DNA from: Candidatus Aenigmatarchaeota archaeon
GTDB taxonomy: Archaea > Aenigmatarchaeota > Aenigmatarchaeia > Aenigmatarchaeales > DAIDAN01
NCBI GenBank assembly: GCA_027310605.1
Contig: DAIDAN010000001.1
Span: 1 to 29,146, forward strand
Length of the DNA stretch: 29,146 nucleotides
Direction of reading: 5' to 3'
Shown here: in pieces, positions 22,494 to 29,146 of the stretch
Position numbering within the stretch: position 1 is the stretch's first letter
Layout: every line of letters starts with the position of its first letter
The notes under the pieces: model-generated
The model's database searches: none
Seen by the model: only the letters and a program-made list of their open reading frames with translations
What the model was told of the DNA's origin: nothing
Made by a program: the position numbers and the translations under genes

Positions 22494-23462
22494 TTATTCC
22501 AGCCTCTTCCACTGCCCCAGCTTTTTCGTCAGCAGTCGCAAAATTAATTTTTTCAGCTCTTCGCGGTTCTTTCTCTTGCCGTTCGCGCTGCCCGCGAGCG
22601 GATGCCCGCCGCCGCTTCCCTCCAAGAAAATTCCGACTTCCCTGAACAGCTCGGACAAGTCGAGATTCTTTTCAGTTATGGTTTCCCTTGCGCGCGAGGA
22701 GATGCGCGTCTCGCTTTCCTTTTCCGCGACAACGATAGCAACATCTGCGCCGAGTTTCAGCAGCCCGCGGCACGCGGCTGCCTCATGCGAGACAACATTT
22801 GAAAGCACGACAAGAATCTTGCCGAACTTGTAGATTTCCATCCTGCTCGCGGCTTTGAGCGCTGCAATCCTTCCCGAAGGGTCAGCCTCTTCCGTTGTTA
22901 TCAAGCCAAGCACATCCGAGAATTTTACCTTTTGCGTCAGCTCTGCCATTATCGAAAAAACCTCGCTGTCCGCGTGCCTGAAGTGCGCGGTGTCCGCGAC
23001 TATGCCTGCGGAAATTGTTCCTGCAAGCTTCCCGTCGATATTTGTTCCCAATTCCTTCAGCACCTCGTAAACGAGCTGTGCAGAGGATTTAGCGTTCGCG
23101 TCAACAAAACATACCGCCTTTTCAGCCAGCTTTCCCTGCGGATGATGGTCTATCACGAAATCTGCGCGGAGATTCTTCACGCTCGCCAGCTGTTCGGGCA
23201 CGGAAGTGTCGACAAGAATTACGGCATCGAACTGCCTGCAGTCCGGGTCAATAATTATTTGGAAGCCTTCCGCAAGCTTTTGCGCAGCCCTCGAGACTGA
23301 CTCTGCAACGCCTGTGGAAGTTTCTGCGCCAATCAGTTTCAGCCCTTCAGACAGCGCGATAGCAGAAGCAGTTGCGTCGATGTCCGCGTTGTGGTGCGTG
23401 AGCACGAGGACTTTTTTCCCGCGAACGGCTTTCAGCTTCTCCGCGAATTCGGAGATTTGCAT
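22494..23462 (-). CDS. DHH/DHHA1 family phosphoesterase (RecJ/nanoRNase-like)
   Basis: 322 residues. Metal-binding motifs in order: THHNADIDA (22-30), ILVDTS (D85), VIDHHPQG (D105-H106-H107) and GIVADTAHFRHA (D157). The C-terminal DHHA1 domain carries GSGGGHPLAGSANG, the substrate-binding glycine-rich loop. Relatives cleave short oligonucleotides, pAp or cyclic dinucleotides, or act as RecJ-like exonucleases; the substrate here is not set by sequence. The lack of extra domains and short length favour a nanoRNase/pAp-phosphatase type. On the same strand as Nre and Trm1. Confidence 0.88.
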   Translation of the reverse strand: MQISEFAEKLKAVRGKKVLVLTHHNADIDATASAIALSEGLKLIGAETSTGVAESVSRAAQKLAEGFQIIIDPDCRQFDAVILVDTSVPEQLASVKNLRADFVIDHHPQGKLAEKAVCFVDANAKSSAQLVYEVLKELGTNIDGKLAGTISAGIVADTAHFRHADSEVFSIMAELTQKVKFSDVLGLITTEEADPSGRIAALKAASRMEIYKFGKILVVLSNVVSHEAAACRGLLKLGADVAIVVAEKESETRISSRARETITEKNLDLSELFREVGIFLEGSGGGHPLAGSANGKRKNREELKKLILRLLTKKLGQWKRLE

Positions 23463-23502
23463 AAAATAATTGCGTTTTAAACAAATAAGAAGCTTTGCAA
23501 TA

Positions 23503-24603
23503 TCATTTCAGCATCTTAATAATTTCCTCATAACCCGCATCAGTTTTTACAGCAGTGGGGCAGAAGTGCGTCCTTCCCGCCTTGAATCCGCTCTTTCTCA
23601 ATCTTGCGATAAAATCTTCAATTTTCGGAAGTTTTATTTTCTCAACTTTTGCCAAATAGTGGAGGTCGTAATAAAACGGAGGAAGCTCGGATTCTGAAGC
23701 GAGCTGTTTTGCAAGCATTCCTTCTTCAATAAATCTTTTCTTTTTGCATTCCTTCGCAACTTCGGCGCAGAATTTCCTGTCGGATATTTTTCCGAGAAAA
23801 ATCGGACCGACAAATTCAAATTTATTTCCACAAAAGCACCGCAGTTCGATATTCCCGTATTTTCTGTTGCCGCAATTAAAACATTGCATAATATGCCCGA
23901 ATTGCTTCAGTAAATCCGTTATTTTTCCCGCGTGCTCTATCTTTCCGAAAACGCGGAAGTAATGTTCTTTTGCAAACGAGAGCTGCGGAATAAAGGCGCG
24001 CTCCCTTCTGGAAAGAGCAAGAATTATATGCGAAATCAGAACCCTTATCCCAAGTTCGCTGTAATAATCCGTCTTCAACGAGCGGATTCCGTACTTTTTG
24101 AAACAGGTTTCCGGATAGCTTCCGCACAAAGGTGCGGTATCCGTTGCCGTCACGGCGAGAAAGCCTTTGTGATAAATGGAGCGCGCCGCCGAATCGAGAA
24201 AAATGTTCGGCGAGCCGAAAGGGTCGAGGTCAATGGCATCGAAAACATTTTGGTGCATCAGGATGTTCGCGTCGCCTTTTTGAGGAACGCATTTCTTTTT
24301 CAGCCTATTTAATGCAATGTTCTTTTTTATCAGTTTGTATGCAACGGGGTTCTTGTCGTTCAGAAAAACTTTCTTTATTCCGGAAATCTCATTTGCATAT
24401 CTCAGACCGCGAACGCCGGATGCGGAAAGCGCATCTAGCACGACTATTTTTCTTCCTGCAATCTTTTTGAAAACCTGCAAGGCTGCAACAGAAATATTCC
24501 TGCTGAAAGCCATTTTAGGATTGTAGAACACGGCAGCTTTATACATGTTCTCGGCTGGCGCAAGCAGCTTTATTTTCTCTTCCCTTATCTGTTGTATTTT
24601 CAT
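23503..24603 (-). CDS. trm1: tRNA (guanine-26-N2) dimethyltransferase Trm1
   Basis: 366 residues. EEKIKLLAPAENMYKAAVFYNPKM is the conserved N-terminus (in the protein as EEKIKLLAP, then VFYNPKMAFSRN). SAM motif I is VLDALSASGVRGLRYA; the catalytic DPFGSP appears as DLDPFGSPNIFLDSA, then TATDTAPLCGSYPETC. A zinc ribbon C-F-N-C...C-F-C lies around residue 240-258. The enzyme makes m2,2G26, and G26 is present in two of the three tRNAs of the window (the type II tRNA and tRNA-Gln). Start ATG 24603, divergent from the CxxC protein with only 45 bp between starts. Confidence 0.94.
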   Translation of the reverse strand: MKIQQIREEKIKLLAPAENMYKAAVFYNPKMAFSRNISVAALQVFKKIAGRKIVVLDALSASGVRGLRYANEISGIKKVFLNDKNPVAYKLIKKNIALNRLKKKCVPQKGDANILMHQNVFDAIDLDPFGSPNIFLDSAARSIYHKGFLAVTATDTAPLCGSYPETCFKKYGIRSLKTDYYSELGIRVLISHIILALSRRERAFIPQLSFAKEHYFRVFGKIEHAGKITDLLKQFGHIMQCFNCGNRKYGNIELRCFCGNKFEFVGPIFLGKISDRKFCAEVAKECKKKRFIEEGMLAKQLASESELPPFYYDLHYLAKVEKIKLPKIEDFIARLRKSGFKAGRTHFCPTAVKTDAGYEEIIKMLK

Positions 24604-24648
24604 ATCGTTTTATATGCCTGCATGCAATTAAAACCGTAGTGGTATGAT

Positions 24649-24891
24649 ATGAAAATCGAAATCAATGACGAAGTGAAAGAATACATCAAAAAGCAGAAGA
24701 AGGATTTCCGCGTCTGCACTTCCTGCTCCGGCGCATCGCTCGTTCCTGTGGATTGGTCGCGGCCGAAAGAGAATGATATCAGGGCAAAGATTGGGAAACA
24801 GACGCTTTACATTTCGGCAGTGCAGGCGCGCAGGCTCAAAAGGGTGGATAAGAAAATGCTTGAGACCGGCTCGTGCGGGCTGTTCGGATAA
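24649..24891 (+). CDS. Small CxxC protein, unknown function
   Basis: 80 residues, MKIEINDEVKEYIKKQKKDF at the N-terminus. RVCTSCSGASLVPVDWSRPK contains one CTSC pair and a conserved-looking VPVDWSRPKENDI; KIGKQTLYISAVQARRL and a final GSCGLFG follow. The lone CxxC could be half of a zinc site in a dimer or a redox pair. A GTGGTA sequence lies just before the ATG and a TATA-like GTTTTATATGC at 24607-24617. No family name recognised. Confidence 0.7.
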   Translation: MKIEINDEVKEYIKKQKKDFRVCTSCSGASLVPVDWSRPKENDIRAKIGKQTLYISAVQARRLKRVDKKMLETGSCGLFG

Positions 24892-24928
24892 TCAATCCAA
24901 TACGAATCAGCAGCAGGAGCGCCGGCAA

Positions 24929-24970
24929 CATTACGGCTTGATTTGTAGGAACGCCGGCATTACGAATCAG
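24929..24970 (+). repeat. Dispersed intergenic repeat B, copy b
   Basis: CATTACGGCTTGATTTG through TACGAATCAG, matching 4951-4991. The bases just before (24899-24928) repeat TACGAATCAG, CGCCGGCA and ATTACG in the same order, so the copy is partly tandem. Confidence 0.65.
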
Positions 24971-25058
24971 TTTTAGGTTACGCTGATCATAGCGTTCATA
25001 TCGAGCGGCTCCAACAGTCGTTCTGATTTTCTGGATTCATATAGCAATAAAAATATTC

Positions 25059-26003
25059 TCACTCCTTTATCTCAACAGAATCTATCACGCCGTCGGAGTC
25101 CGAGTCAATCCCTTCAACGACTTTTGCAATAACCTTCGGATTGTGCGCGTTGCCCGAGCACACCTCATCGAGCCTGTTCATGATGGCAAGTATCGCGGAT
25201 TTCGTGCCTTGGCTTCTCTTTCCCGCTATAACCATGATATGCTTGTCCGCGACAAATGGGCTTTTCATTTTTACGATTATGCCGTTCTCGTCCTCGCCGT
25301 AAGTTTTTCTGGAAAGCGAGGAAAAGATGTCCGTGTAGAAGCCTTTTCTTTTCAAGTCCTCCTTGAATTTTATCGGCAATTTTTCGTTTATTTGCGCAGC
25401 AAGCCTGTTTACGCCTGGACCGCCGATAATAATCAGGTTCTGTTTGAGGTCGTCTTTTGCAATTTCCGTGTCAAGCTTTACCGAGGCAGAGGGCGCATAG
25501 TTAAGGAAGCTTCCGAGAAAAACCCCGAGATTGATTCCGTAAGGCGCGTCCTTAGCCCTCGCCTTTGTCGGGCCGTGCGGGTCAAGCGAGCCGACGACTA
25601 TGGTGGCGTTCAGGTTGCCCTTGCTGATGAACGGATGCAAAAAACCATGATGCTCGTCATTTATCTGCGACAGCTTCTGCGACTCTTCCATGTCCTTGAG
25701 CACCAGCGCGAACGCGGGCTCGTTTATGTCATATATCTTCGCGGTTACTCCGTACATGCTTTCCGTCTTGGCAACCCTTACCAGCCCGGACTTCTCAAGG
25801 TTTCTTATGTGGTAATAAACTTTCTGCTCGTGAACCTTCAGCCTTTTTCCTATCTCCTTCGGATACGAGGGCTTTTCTGAAACGGATAGCAGTATCCTCC
25901 AGGCGAGCGGGGAGAGCGCAGCCCTTGCCTGGCGCGGCTCGATAAATCTCGCGGGCAGGCTGAAGGTTTTTCCGTCCCTCTGCTCCACAATCCATCTTGA
26001 CAT
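25059..26003 (-). CDS. Winged-helix regulator fused to an S-layer-like C-terminal domain
   Basis: 314 residues. Residues ~25-95 form an ArsR-like winged helix (AWRILLSVSEKPSYPKEIGK, LKVHEQKVYYHIRNLEKSGL, VRVAKTESMYG). The rest contains NLIIIGGPGVNRLAAQINEK, like the GGPAVN segment of archaeal S-layer C-terminal (PF05124-like) domains, then ADKHIMVIAGKRSQGTKSAI and a terminal Asp-rich DSDSDGVIDSVEI, a calcium-loop pattern. No signal peptide or membrane helix is seen, so the S-layer-like part is cytosolic and probably a sensing domain. Start ATG 26003, with a TATA-like sequence about 20 bp upstream and an imperfect palindrome over it. Confidence 0.78.
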   Translation of the reverse strand: MSRWIVEQRDGKTFSLPARFIEPRQARAALSPLAWRILLSVSEKPSYPKEIGKRLKVHEQKVYYHIRNLEKSGLVRVAKTESMYGVTAKIYDINEPAFALVLKDMEESQKLSQINDEHHGFLHPFISKGNLNATIVVGSLDPHGPTKARAKDAPYGINLGVFLGSFLNYAPSASVKLDTEIAKDDLKQNLIIIGGPGVNRLAAQINEKLPIKFKEDLKRKGFYTDIFSSLSRKTYGEDENGIIVKMKSPFVADKHIMVIAGKRSQGTKSAILAIMNRLDEVCSGNAHNPKVIAKVVEGIDSDSDGVIDSVEIKE

Positions 26004-26009
26004 TTGACA

Positions 26010-26049
26010 AACACCAGAATGATATTAAAAATATTGTTTTATTAGTGTT
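26010..26049. promoter_or_regulatory. Imperfect palindrome over the regulator's promoter
   Basis: AACAC (26010-26014) and GTGTT (26045-26049) are inverted around an inner TATT-aaa-AATA. It overlaps the TATA-like region of the wHTH gene and may be its own operator. Inferred from symmetry only. Confidence 0.4.
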
Positions 26050-26261
26050 ATAATAAGAACCATAAGCATATAAAGCTTTCTATAACCTAAAGAAAAATTT
26101 TTTAGCAAGCATTATAAGGCGGTTTCTGCAAAAAGAATTTTACATAATTGGCTTTGGCGTAAAACCGGATTATTCGCAACGGGAACTTCGAAAGAATTAT
26201 GCAGAGAAGCGGGCAGAAAAATCTGGAGGCTTGCTTCTATAGTTTTATCGGGGCGAAAAAT

Positions 26262-28028
26262 ATGTGCGGCATTATAGGTTATAGTGGAAATCGAGAAGCT
26301 GCCCCCATACTTTTCAGCGGCTTGAAAAATCTCGAATACCGCGGCTATGACTCCTGCGGAATCGCCACCGTCCACGGGAATGCGCTGCACCTGAAAAAAG
26401 ATGCGGGAAAGATTGACGAGGTCCACAAAAAACTTTCGCTGGATGCGCTGCCTGGGAAATGCGGCATAGCGCACACGAGATGGGCGACTCACGGCTCTGT
26501 TACCAAGGAGAACGCGCATCCGCACTTGTCAAGCAGCGGAAAGATAGCTGTCGTGCACAACGGCATAATAGAAAACTTCCAGAAACAAAAGGATTTCCTG
26601 ACAAGCAAAGGGTTTGTTTTCAATTCCGACACGGACACGGAAGTGATTCCGAATATGATGGAATACCATATGAAAAAAGGCTATGATTTCATCGAGGCAG
26701 CGAAGCGCTCGCTGAAGCACATGGAAGGGCAGTATGCGATTGTTGCGGTGAACGACGAGGGCAGGATGGTTGCGGCGAGGAAGGAGGCGCCGCTCGTTGT
26801 AGGCGTTGGTAACGGAGAATATTTTTTCGCCTCTGATGTCACAGCTTTTCTTGAGCACACGAAGAACGCGATTTTCCTCGAGGAGAACGACCTTGCCGCG
26901 ATAGACGGCGGATTAAAAATCTTTAACTTGGATAAGAATGAATTTGTCGAAAGACCCGTCTCGAAAATACAGTGGGATGCGGAGCAGGCGAGGAAGGGGA
27001 ACTTCGACCATTTCTTCCTGAAGGAGATAATGGAGCAGGCGGAAGTGATAGAAAGAATATCGAAAATGGATATGAAAATCATAAAGGAAATTGCCGCCGA
27101 GATAAGAAAGGCGAAAGGGATTTTCATAGTCGCCTGCGGGACAGCGTCTTATGCATGCATGACTGGCTTGTATTTGTTTTCAAAGATTGCGAAGACGCAC
27201 ATAAACTTCTGCCTTGCCTCGGAATTCCGGCACTTCAAGCATTTTCTTTCCGACAAGAGCCTTATAATTTCGGTTTCGCAGAGCGGAGAAACAGCGGACA
27301 CATTGTCGGCTATACGCGCGGCAAAGTCGATGGGCGCGAAAGTGATTTCGATAACGAACTCGGAAGGCTCCTCGCTTGCAAGGGAGTCGGACAGGGCGAT
27401 TGTGCACCGCGCAGGGCCGGAGATAGCGGTAAACGCCACGAAGACCTACACTTCGCAGCTTGCGGTGCTTTCGCTGCTCGCCTACGAGCTGGACAACAGG
27501 CTCGATGATGGTTTGGAAGAGCTAAGGGATGCGTCGCGATATATTTACTATCTCACATCCGACAACGCGAGAAAATTCGTGAAGGGGCTGGCGGAAATAT
27601 TGAAGGACAAGGAGCATCTTTACCTTATCGGAAAGGGTTTGCAGTATCCCACTGCGCTCGAGGCTGCGCTCAAGATAAAGGAAATTTCTTACATCCACGC
27701 GGAGGCTTTCGCTGCCGGAGAATTGAAGCACGGCACGCTTGCGCTCGTTTCCGAGGGCACGCCTTGCATCGCCTTCACCTCCGAGGAAACGGAATCGGAG
27801 ATGTTGAACAGCATAATGGAGGTCAAGGCAAGAGGCGCGTTCGTGATAGGGATCGGCCCGAAAAGGAGCAGGGCATTTGACTTTTTCATAAAGGTTCACG
27901 AGGCCGGGGACTTCAACCCTATCGTTCAGATAATCCCGATGCAGATACTGGCGTACCAGCTCGCGCTCCTGCGCGGCTGCGACCCGGACAAGCCGCGGAA
28001 TCTCGCGAAGAGCGTGGTGGTGAAATAA
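26262..28028 (+). CDS. glmS: Glutamine-fructose-6-phosphate aminotransferase GlmS
   Basis: 588 residues from ATG 26262. The start is fixed because Cys2 (MCGIIGYSG) must become the N-terminal nucleophile, so the in-frame ATG at 26199 is rejected. The glutaminase domain shows EYRGYDSCGIA and IAHTRWATHG; the two SIS domains show IFIVACGTASYACMTG, VSQSGETADTL and the terminal DPDKPRNLAKSVVVK. It makes glucosamine-6-phosphate for UDP-GlcNAc, used for glycans on surface proteins. A long 5' region (26070-26261) with two TATA-like sites may contain a leader. Arg27 of EYRGYDS is encoded by CGC (26340-26342). Confidence 0.96.
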   Translation: MCGIIGYSGNREAAPILFSGLKNLEYRGYDSCGIATVHGNALHLKKDAGKIDEVHKKLSLDALPGKCGIAHTRWATHGSVTKENAHPHLSSSGKIAVVHNGIIENFQKQKDFLTSKGFVFNSDTDTEVIPNMMEYHMKKGYDFIEAAKRSLKHMEGQYAIVAVNDEGRMVAARKEAPLVVGVGNGEYFFASDVTAFLEHTKNAIFLEENDLAAIDGGLKIFNLDKNEFVERPVSKIQWDAEQARKGNFDHFFLKEIMEQAEVIERISKMDMKIIKEIAAEIRKAKGIFIVACGTASYACMTGLYLFSKIAKTHINFCLASEFRHFKHFLSDKSLIISVSQSGETADTLSAIRAAKSMGAKVISITNSEGSSLARESDRAIVHRAGPEIAVNATKTYTSQLAVLSLLAYELDNRLDDGLEELRDASRYIYYLTSDNARKFVKGLAEILKDKEHLYLIGKGLQYPTALEAALKIKEISYIHAEAFAAGELKHGTLALVSEGTPCIAFTSEETESEMLNSIMEVKARGAFVIGIGPKRSRAFDFFIKVHEAGDFNPIVQIIPMQILAYQLALLRGCDPDKPRNLAKSVVVK

Positions 28029-28084
28029 AAAACAGTTTTCCTAAAATAAAATTACATAGAAATCTTGTTCTTCACAAATTGCGG

Positions 28085-28095
28085 ATATTTAAGCT
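28085..28095 (+). promoter_or_regulatory. TATA-like box of tRNA-Gln
   Basis: ATATTTAAGCT lies 27-37 bp before the tRNA 5' end at 28122. Confidence 0.5.
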
Positions 28096-28121
28096 ATTCT
28101 GGTACAAAATATTTGTAGCAT

Positions 28122-28331
28122 AGCCCCGTGGTCTAGCGGCCAAGGTTGAGGCGGTGACTTTCATGCGCAAGTTTGCATAAGTTGTCCGCGTCACCACCGA
28201 AAGGATGGCGGGCTTTGGCGTCTGCTAAAGCAAAGACGGATTTATTTTTTTAAAAGAAAATATTTCCGGATGACGAAGACACCCGCAGACGGCAGAAACA
28301 TTGCCGATTTCGAATCTGCCCGGGGCTACCA
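28122..28331 (+). tRNA. tRNA-Gln (TTG) with three introns
   Basis: Acceptor AGCCCCG (28122-28128) pairs with CGGGGCT (28321-28327); A1-T72 and A73 fit archaeal tRNA-Gln; CCA is encoded. D stem GTCT pairs with GGAT (28203-28206) and the D loop is AGCGGCCAA, only if about 59 nt (near 28144-28204) are removed. Anticodon stem GCGGG (28208-28212)/CCCGC (28282-28286), loop CTTTGG+A, anticodon TTG at 28215-28217; intron 28219-28280 is at the canonical 37/38 site. T stem GGCAG (28291-28295)/CTGCC (28316-28320) and loop TTCGAAT (28309-28315) need removal of 13 nt, 28296-28308. A false anticodon arm (GGTGAC-TTTCA...GTCACC) lies inside intron 1. Confidence 0.85.
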
Positions 28332-28364
28332 TTTTTTAAATCAAAAAACAAACGAGGCGATTTT

Positions 28365-28802
28365 ATGGTTGACAAGAAAACAGGCGTCGGAGTCGGAATA
28401 TTGATTTTGAAAAACGGAAAAATACTTTTGGGAAAAAGGCACGACGACCCGGAGAAGGCATCAAGCCTGATGCATGGCGAGGGAACTTGGACAATGCCTG
28501 GCGGAAAATTCCATTTCGATGAACTTCTGCATGAATCTGCGGCGCGCGAAGTCCTGGAAGAGACGGGAATAAAAATAAGAAACCCGAAAGTCATAAGCAT
28601 CTCGAACGACATCGTGACAGACGCGCATTTTGTCACCGTGGGATTTCTTGTCACGGAGTTTGAGGGCGAGCCGAAAACGATGGAACCGGACGAGATAGCG
28701 GAATGGAAATGGTTTTCGCTTGACAACCTTCCGGCGAAACTTTTTCCTCCGAGCAAAAAAGTTTTGGAGAATTACAAGGATAAGATAATCTACAGATTAT
28801 GA
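28365..28802 (+). CDS. Nudix hydrolase
   Basis: 145 residues. The Nudix box is complete: G47-x5-E53-x7-R61-E62-V63-x-E65-E66-x-G68-I69. The N-terminal strand VGVGILILKNGKILLGKRHDD and the segment GTWTMPGGKFHFDE (in order) resemble ADP-ribose/8-oxo-dGTP-type pyrophosphohydrolases (MutT/ADPRase-like). The substrate is not determined by sequence. It starts 34 bp after the tRNA-Gln CCA, with a TATA-like TTTTTTAAATC between, so it has its own promoter or is read through from the tRNA. Confidence 0.9.
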   Translation: MVDKKTGVGVGILILKNGKILLGKRHDDPEKASSLMHGEGTWTMPGGKFHFDELLHESAAREVLEETGIKIRNPKVISISNDIVTDAHFVTVGFLVTEFEGEPKTMEPDEIAEWKWFSLDNLPAKLFPPSKKVLENYKDKIIYRL

Positions 28803-29066
28803 TAGAAATCTGGCGAAGCTATAAACGCTTAAATAGTTTGTTTACGAAATGAGAAAAGCGCAATAAAACCATTCGTATCTGATTTCAATATTTTTGGATA
28901 AATAATGGTTTTTGGAAAAAATAAGTAAAACAAGAATCTAATAATAATGAAAGAATAAATTTTCAAGAAAATGTTTTCATGTTAAACAGTTTTTCAATAA
29001 ATAAATCATGTATGCGGAAAACACTGCGTAATTTGAAAAATATATTGCAATAAAGAGGTCCTGATT
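28803..29066. other. AT-rich intergenic region upstream of rps12
   Basis: No open frame of note. It contains TATA-like sequences, including AAAATATATTG at 29037-29047 before rps12, and a fragment ATTCGTATCTGATT that recalls the intergenic repeat B end. Confidence 0.45.
29037..29047 (+). promoter_or_regulatory. TATA-like box for rps12
   Basis: AAAATATATTG lies 20-30 bp before ATG 29067. A GAGGT sequence about 10 bp before the ATG may act as a ribosome-binding site. Confidence 0.45.
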
Positions 29067-29146
29067 ATGGGAGAATTCGGGGGAAGGGAGCTGAAAAAGA
29101 GAAGGCAGAAGCTGCGGTGGAAGGACATCCACTACCAGAACCGTGT
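29067..29146 (+). CDS. rps12: Ribosomal protein S12, 3' end outside window
   Basis: 26 codons are visible: MGEFGGRELKKRRQKLRWKD then IHYQNR. This matches the N-terminus of archaeal S12 (uS12), whose family pattern is GEF-x-x-R-K/E-L-x-x-x-R-x-K-x-R-W-K-D. It lacks the few residues (often GKSPxG) before GEF in other archaea. S12 sits at the decoding centre of the small subunit. The rest of the gene lies beyond the window. Confidence 0.82.
   Translation, partial: MGEFGGRELKKRRQKLRWKDIHYQNR

Noticed and set aside
26199..26261. Upstream start giving GlmS a 21-residue extension
   Set aside because: GlmS needs Cys directly after the initiator Met, which fixes the start at 26262.
28151..28195. tRNA-Glu reading (anticodon TTC in GGTGAC-TTTCA...GTCACC)
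   Set aside because: Its D stem does not pair and it leaves the downstream GCGGG/CCCGC arm unexplained. The tRNA-Gln(TTG) solution satisfies every arm.
1..29146. CRISPR array, rRNA gene or insertion sequence with transposase
   Set aside because: No regularly spaced direct repeats, no rRNA-like blocks and no transposase or integrase frame were found on either strand.

Overview
The window is from an archaeon and holds core informational genes of archaeal type: eIF6, prefoldin alpha, FtsY, SRP54, MCM, Nre repair protein, Trm1, archaeal TrmI, GlmS and, at the right edge, ribosomal protein S12. Promoters are TATA-like boxes 20-35 bp upstream of genes. Many genes look leaderless and a few have GGTG-type ribosome binding sites. 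Three tRNA genes encode their own CCA and are interrupted by introns at non-canonical places. These features suggest a small-genome lineage such as a DPANN group (for example the Diapherotrites/Micrarchaeota side). That placement is inference; no marker here fixes it.

Layout: 2-3208 is the 3' part of a very large secreted protein with a DUF2341 end and a gingipain-like region that seems to lack its catalytic residues. 3368-3510 is a type II tRNA with an intron in the T stem. 3611-4888 (-) is an FMN enzyme of the glutamate synthase fold. 5194-5499 (-) is a tiny acidic protein gene followed by a long inverted repeat that may be a structured RNA. 5941-10339 (+) carries eIF6, a broken small gene, prefoldin alpha, an HD phosphohydrolase and FtsY. 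10684-11169 (-) is a DUF429 protein with a duplicated 3' end, and 11328-14396 (+) is SRP54 and methionyl-tRNA synthetase. 14402-16115 is an AT-rich accessory stretch with small unknown genes, a ribbon-helix-helix protein and a tRNA-Pro split by several introns. 16121-18180 holds TrmI, a P-loop kinase and an AT-rich unknown. 18181-24603 (-) holds MCM, a membrane protein, Nre, a DHH phosphoesterase and Trm1. 24649-29146 holds a CxxC protein, a winged-helix regulator with an S-layer-like domain, GlmS, a three-intron tRNA-Gln, a Nudix hydrolase and the start of rps12.

The most unusual signal is a family of about 50-nt elements with one architecture: a GCAC...GTGC closing stem around three arms (hairpin, a short GGC...GCC arm, hairpin). 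Loops and stem sequences differ between copies but pairing is kept. Copies lie in the tRNA T-stem intron (3435-3485), between genes (7447-7496), in frame inside the HD protein gene (8679-8730), inside the tRNA-Pro D-loop intron (15526-15580), and as a nested pair in which one copy interrupts another (20390-20490). This looks like a small mobile cloverleaf element that is tolerated in genes because it can be spliced from tRNAs or translated through.

The tRNA processing genes (TrmI, Trm1) and the heavily interrupted tRNAs imply a splicing endonuclease of broad specificity elsewhere in the genome. SRP54 and FtsY together give the membrane-targeting GTPase pair.
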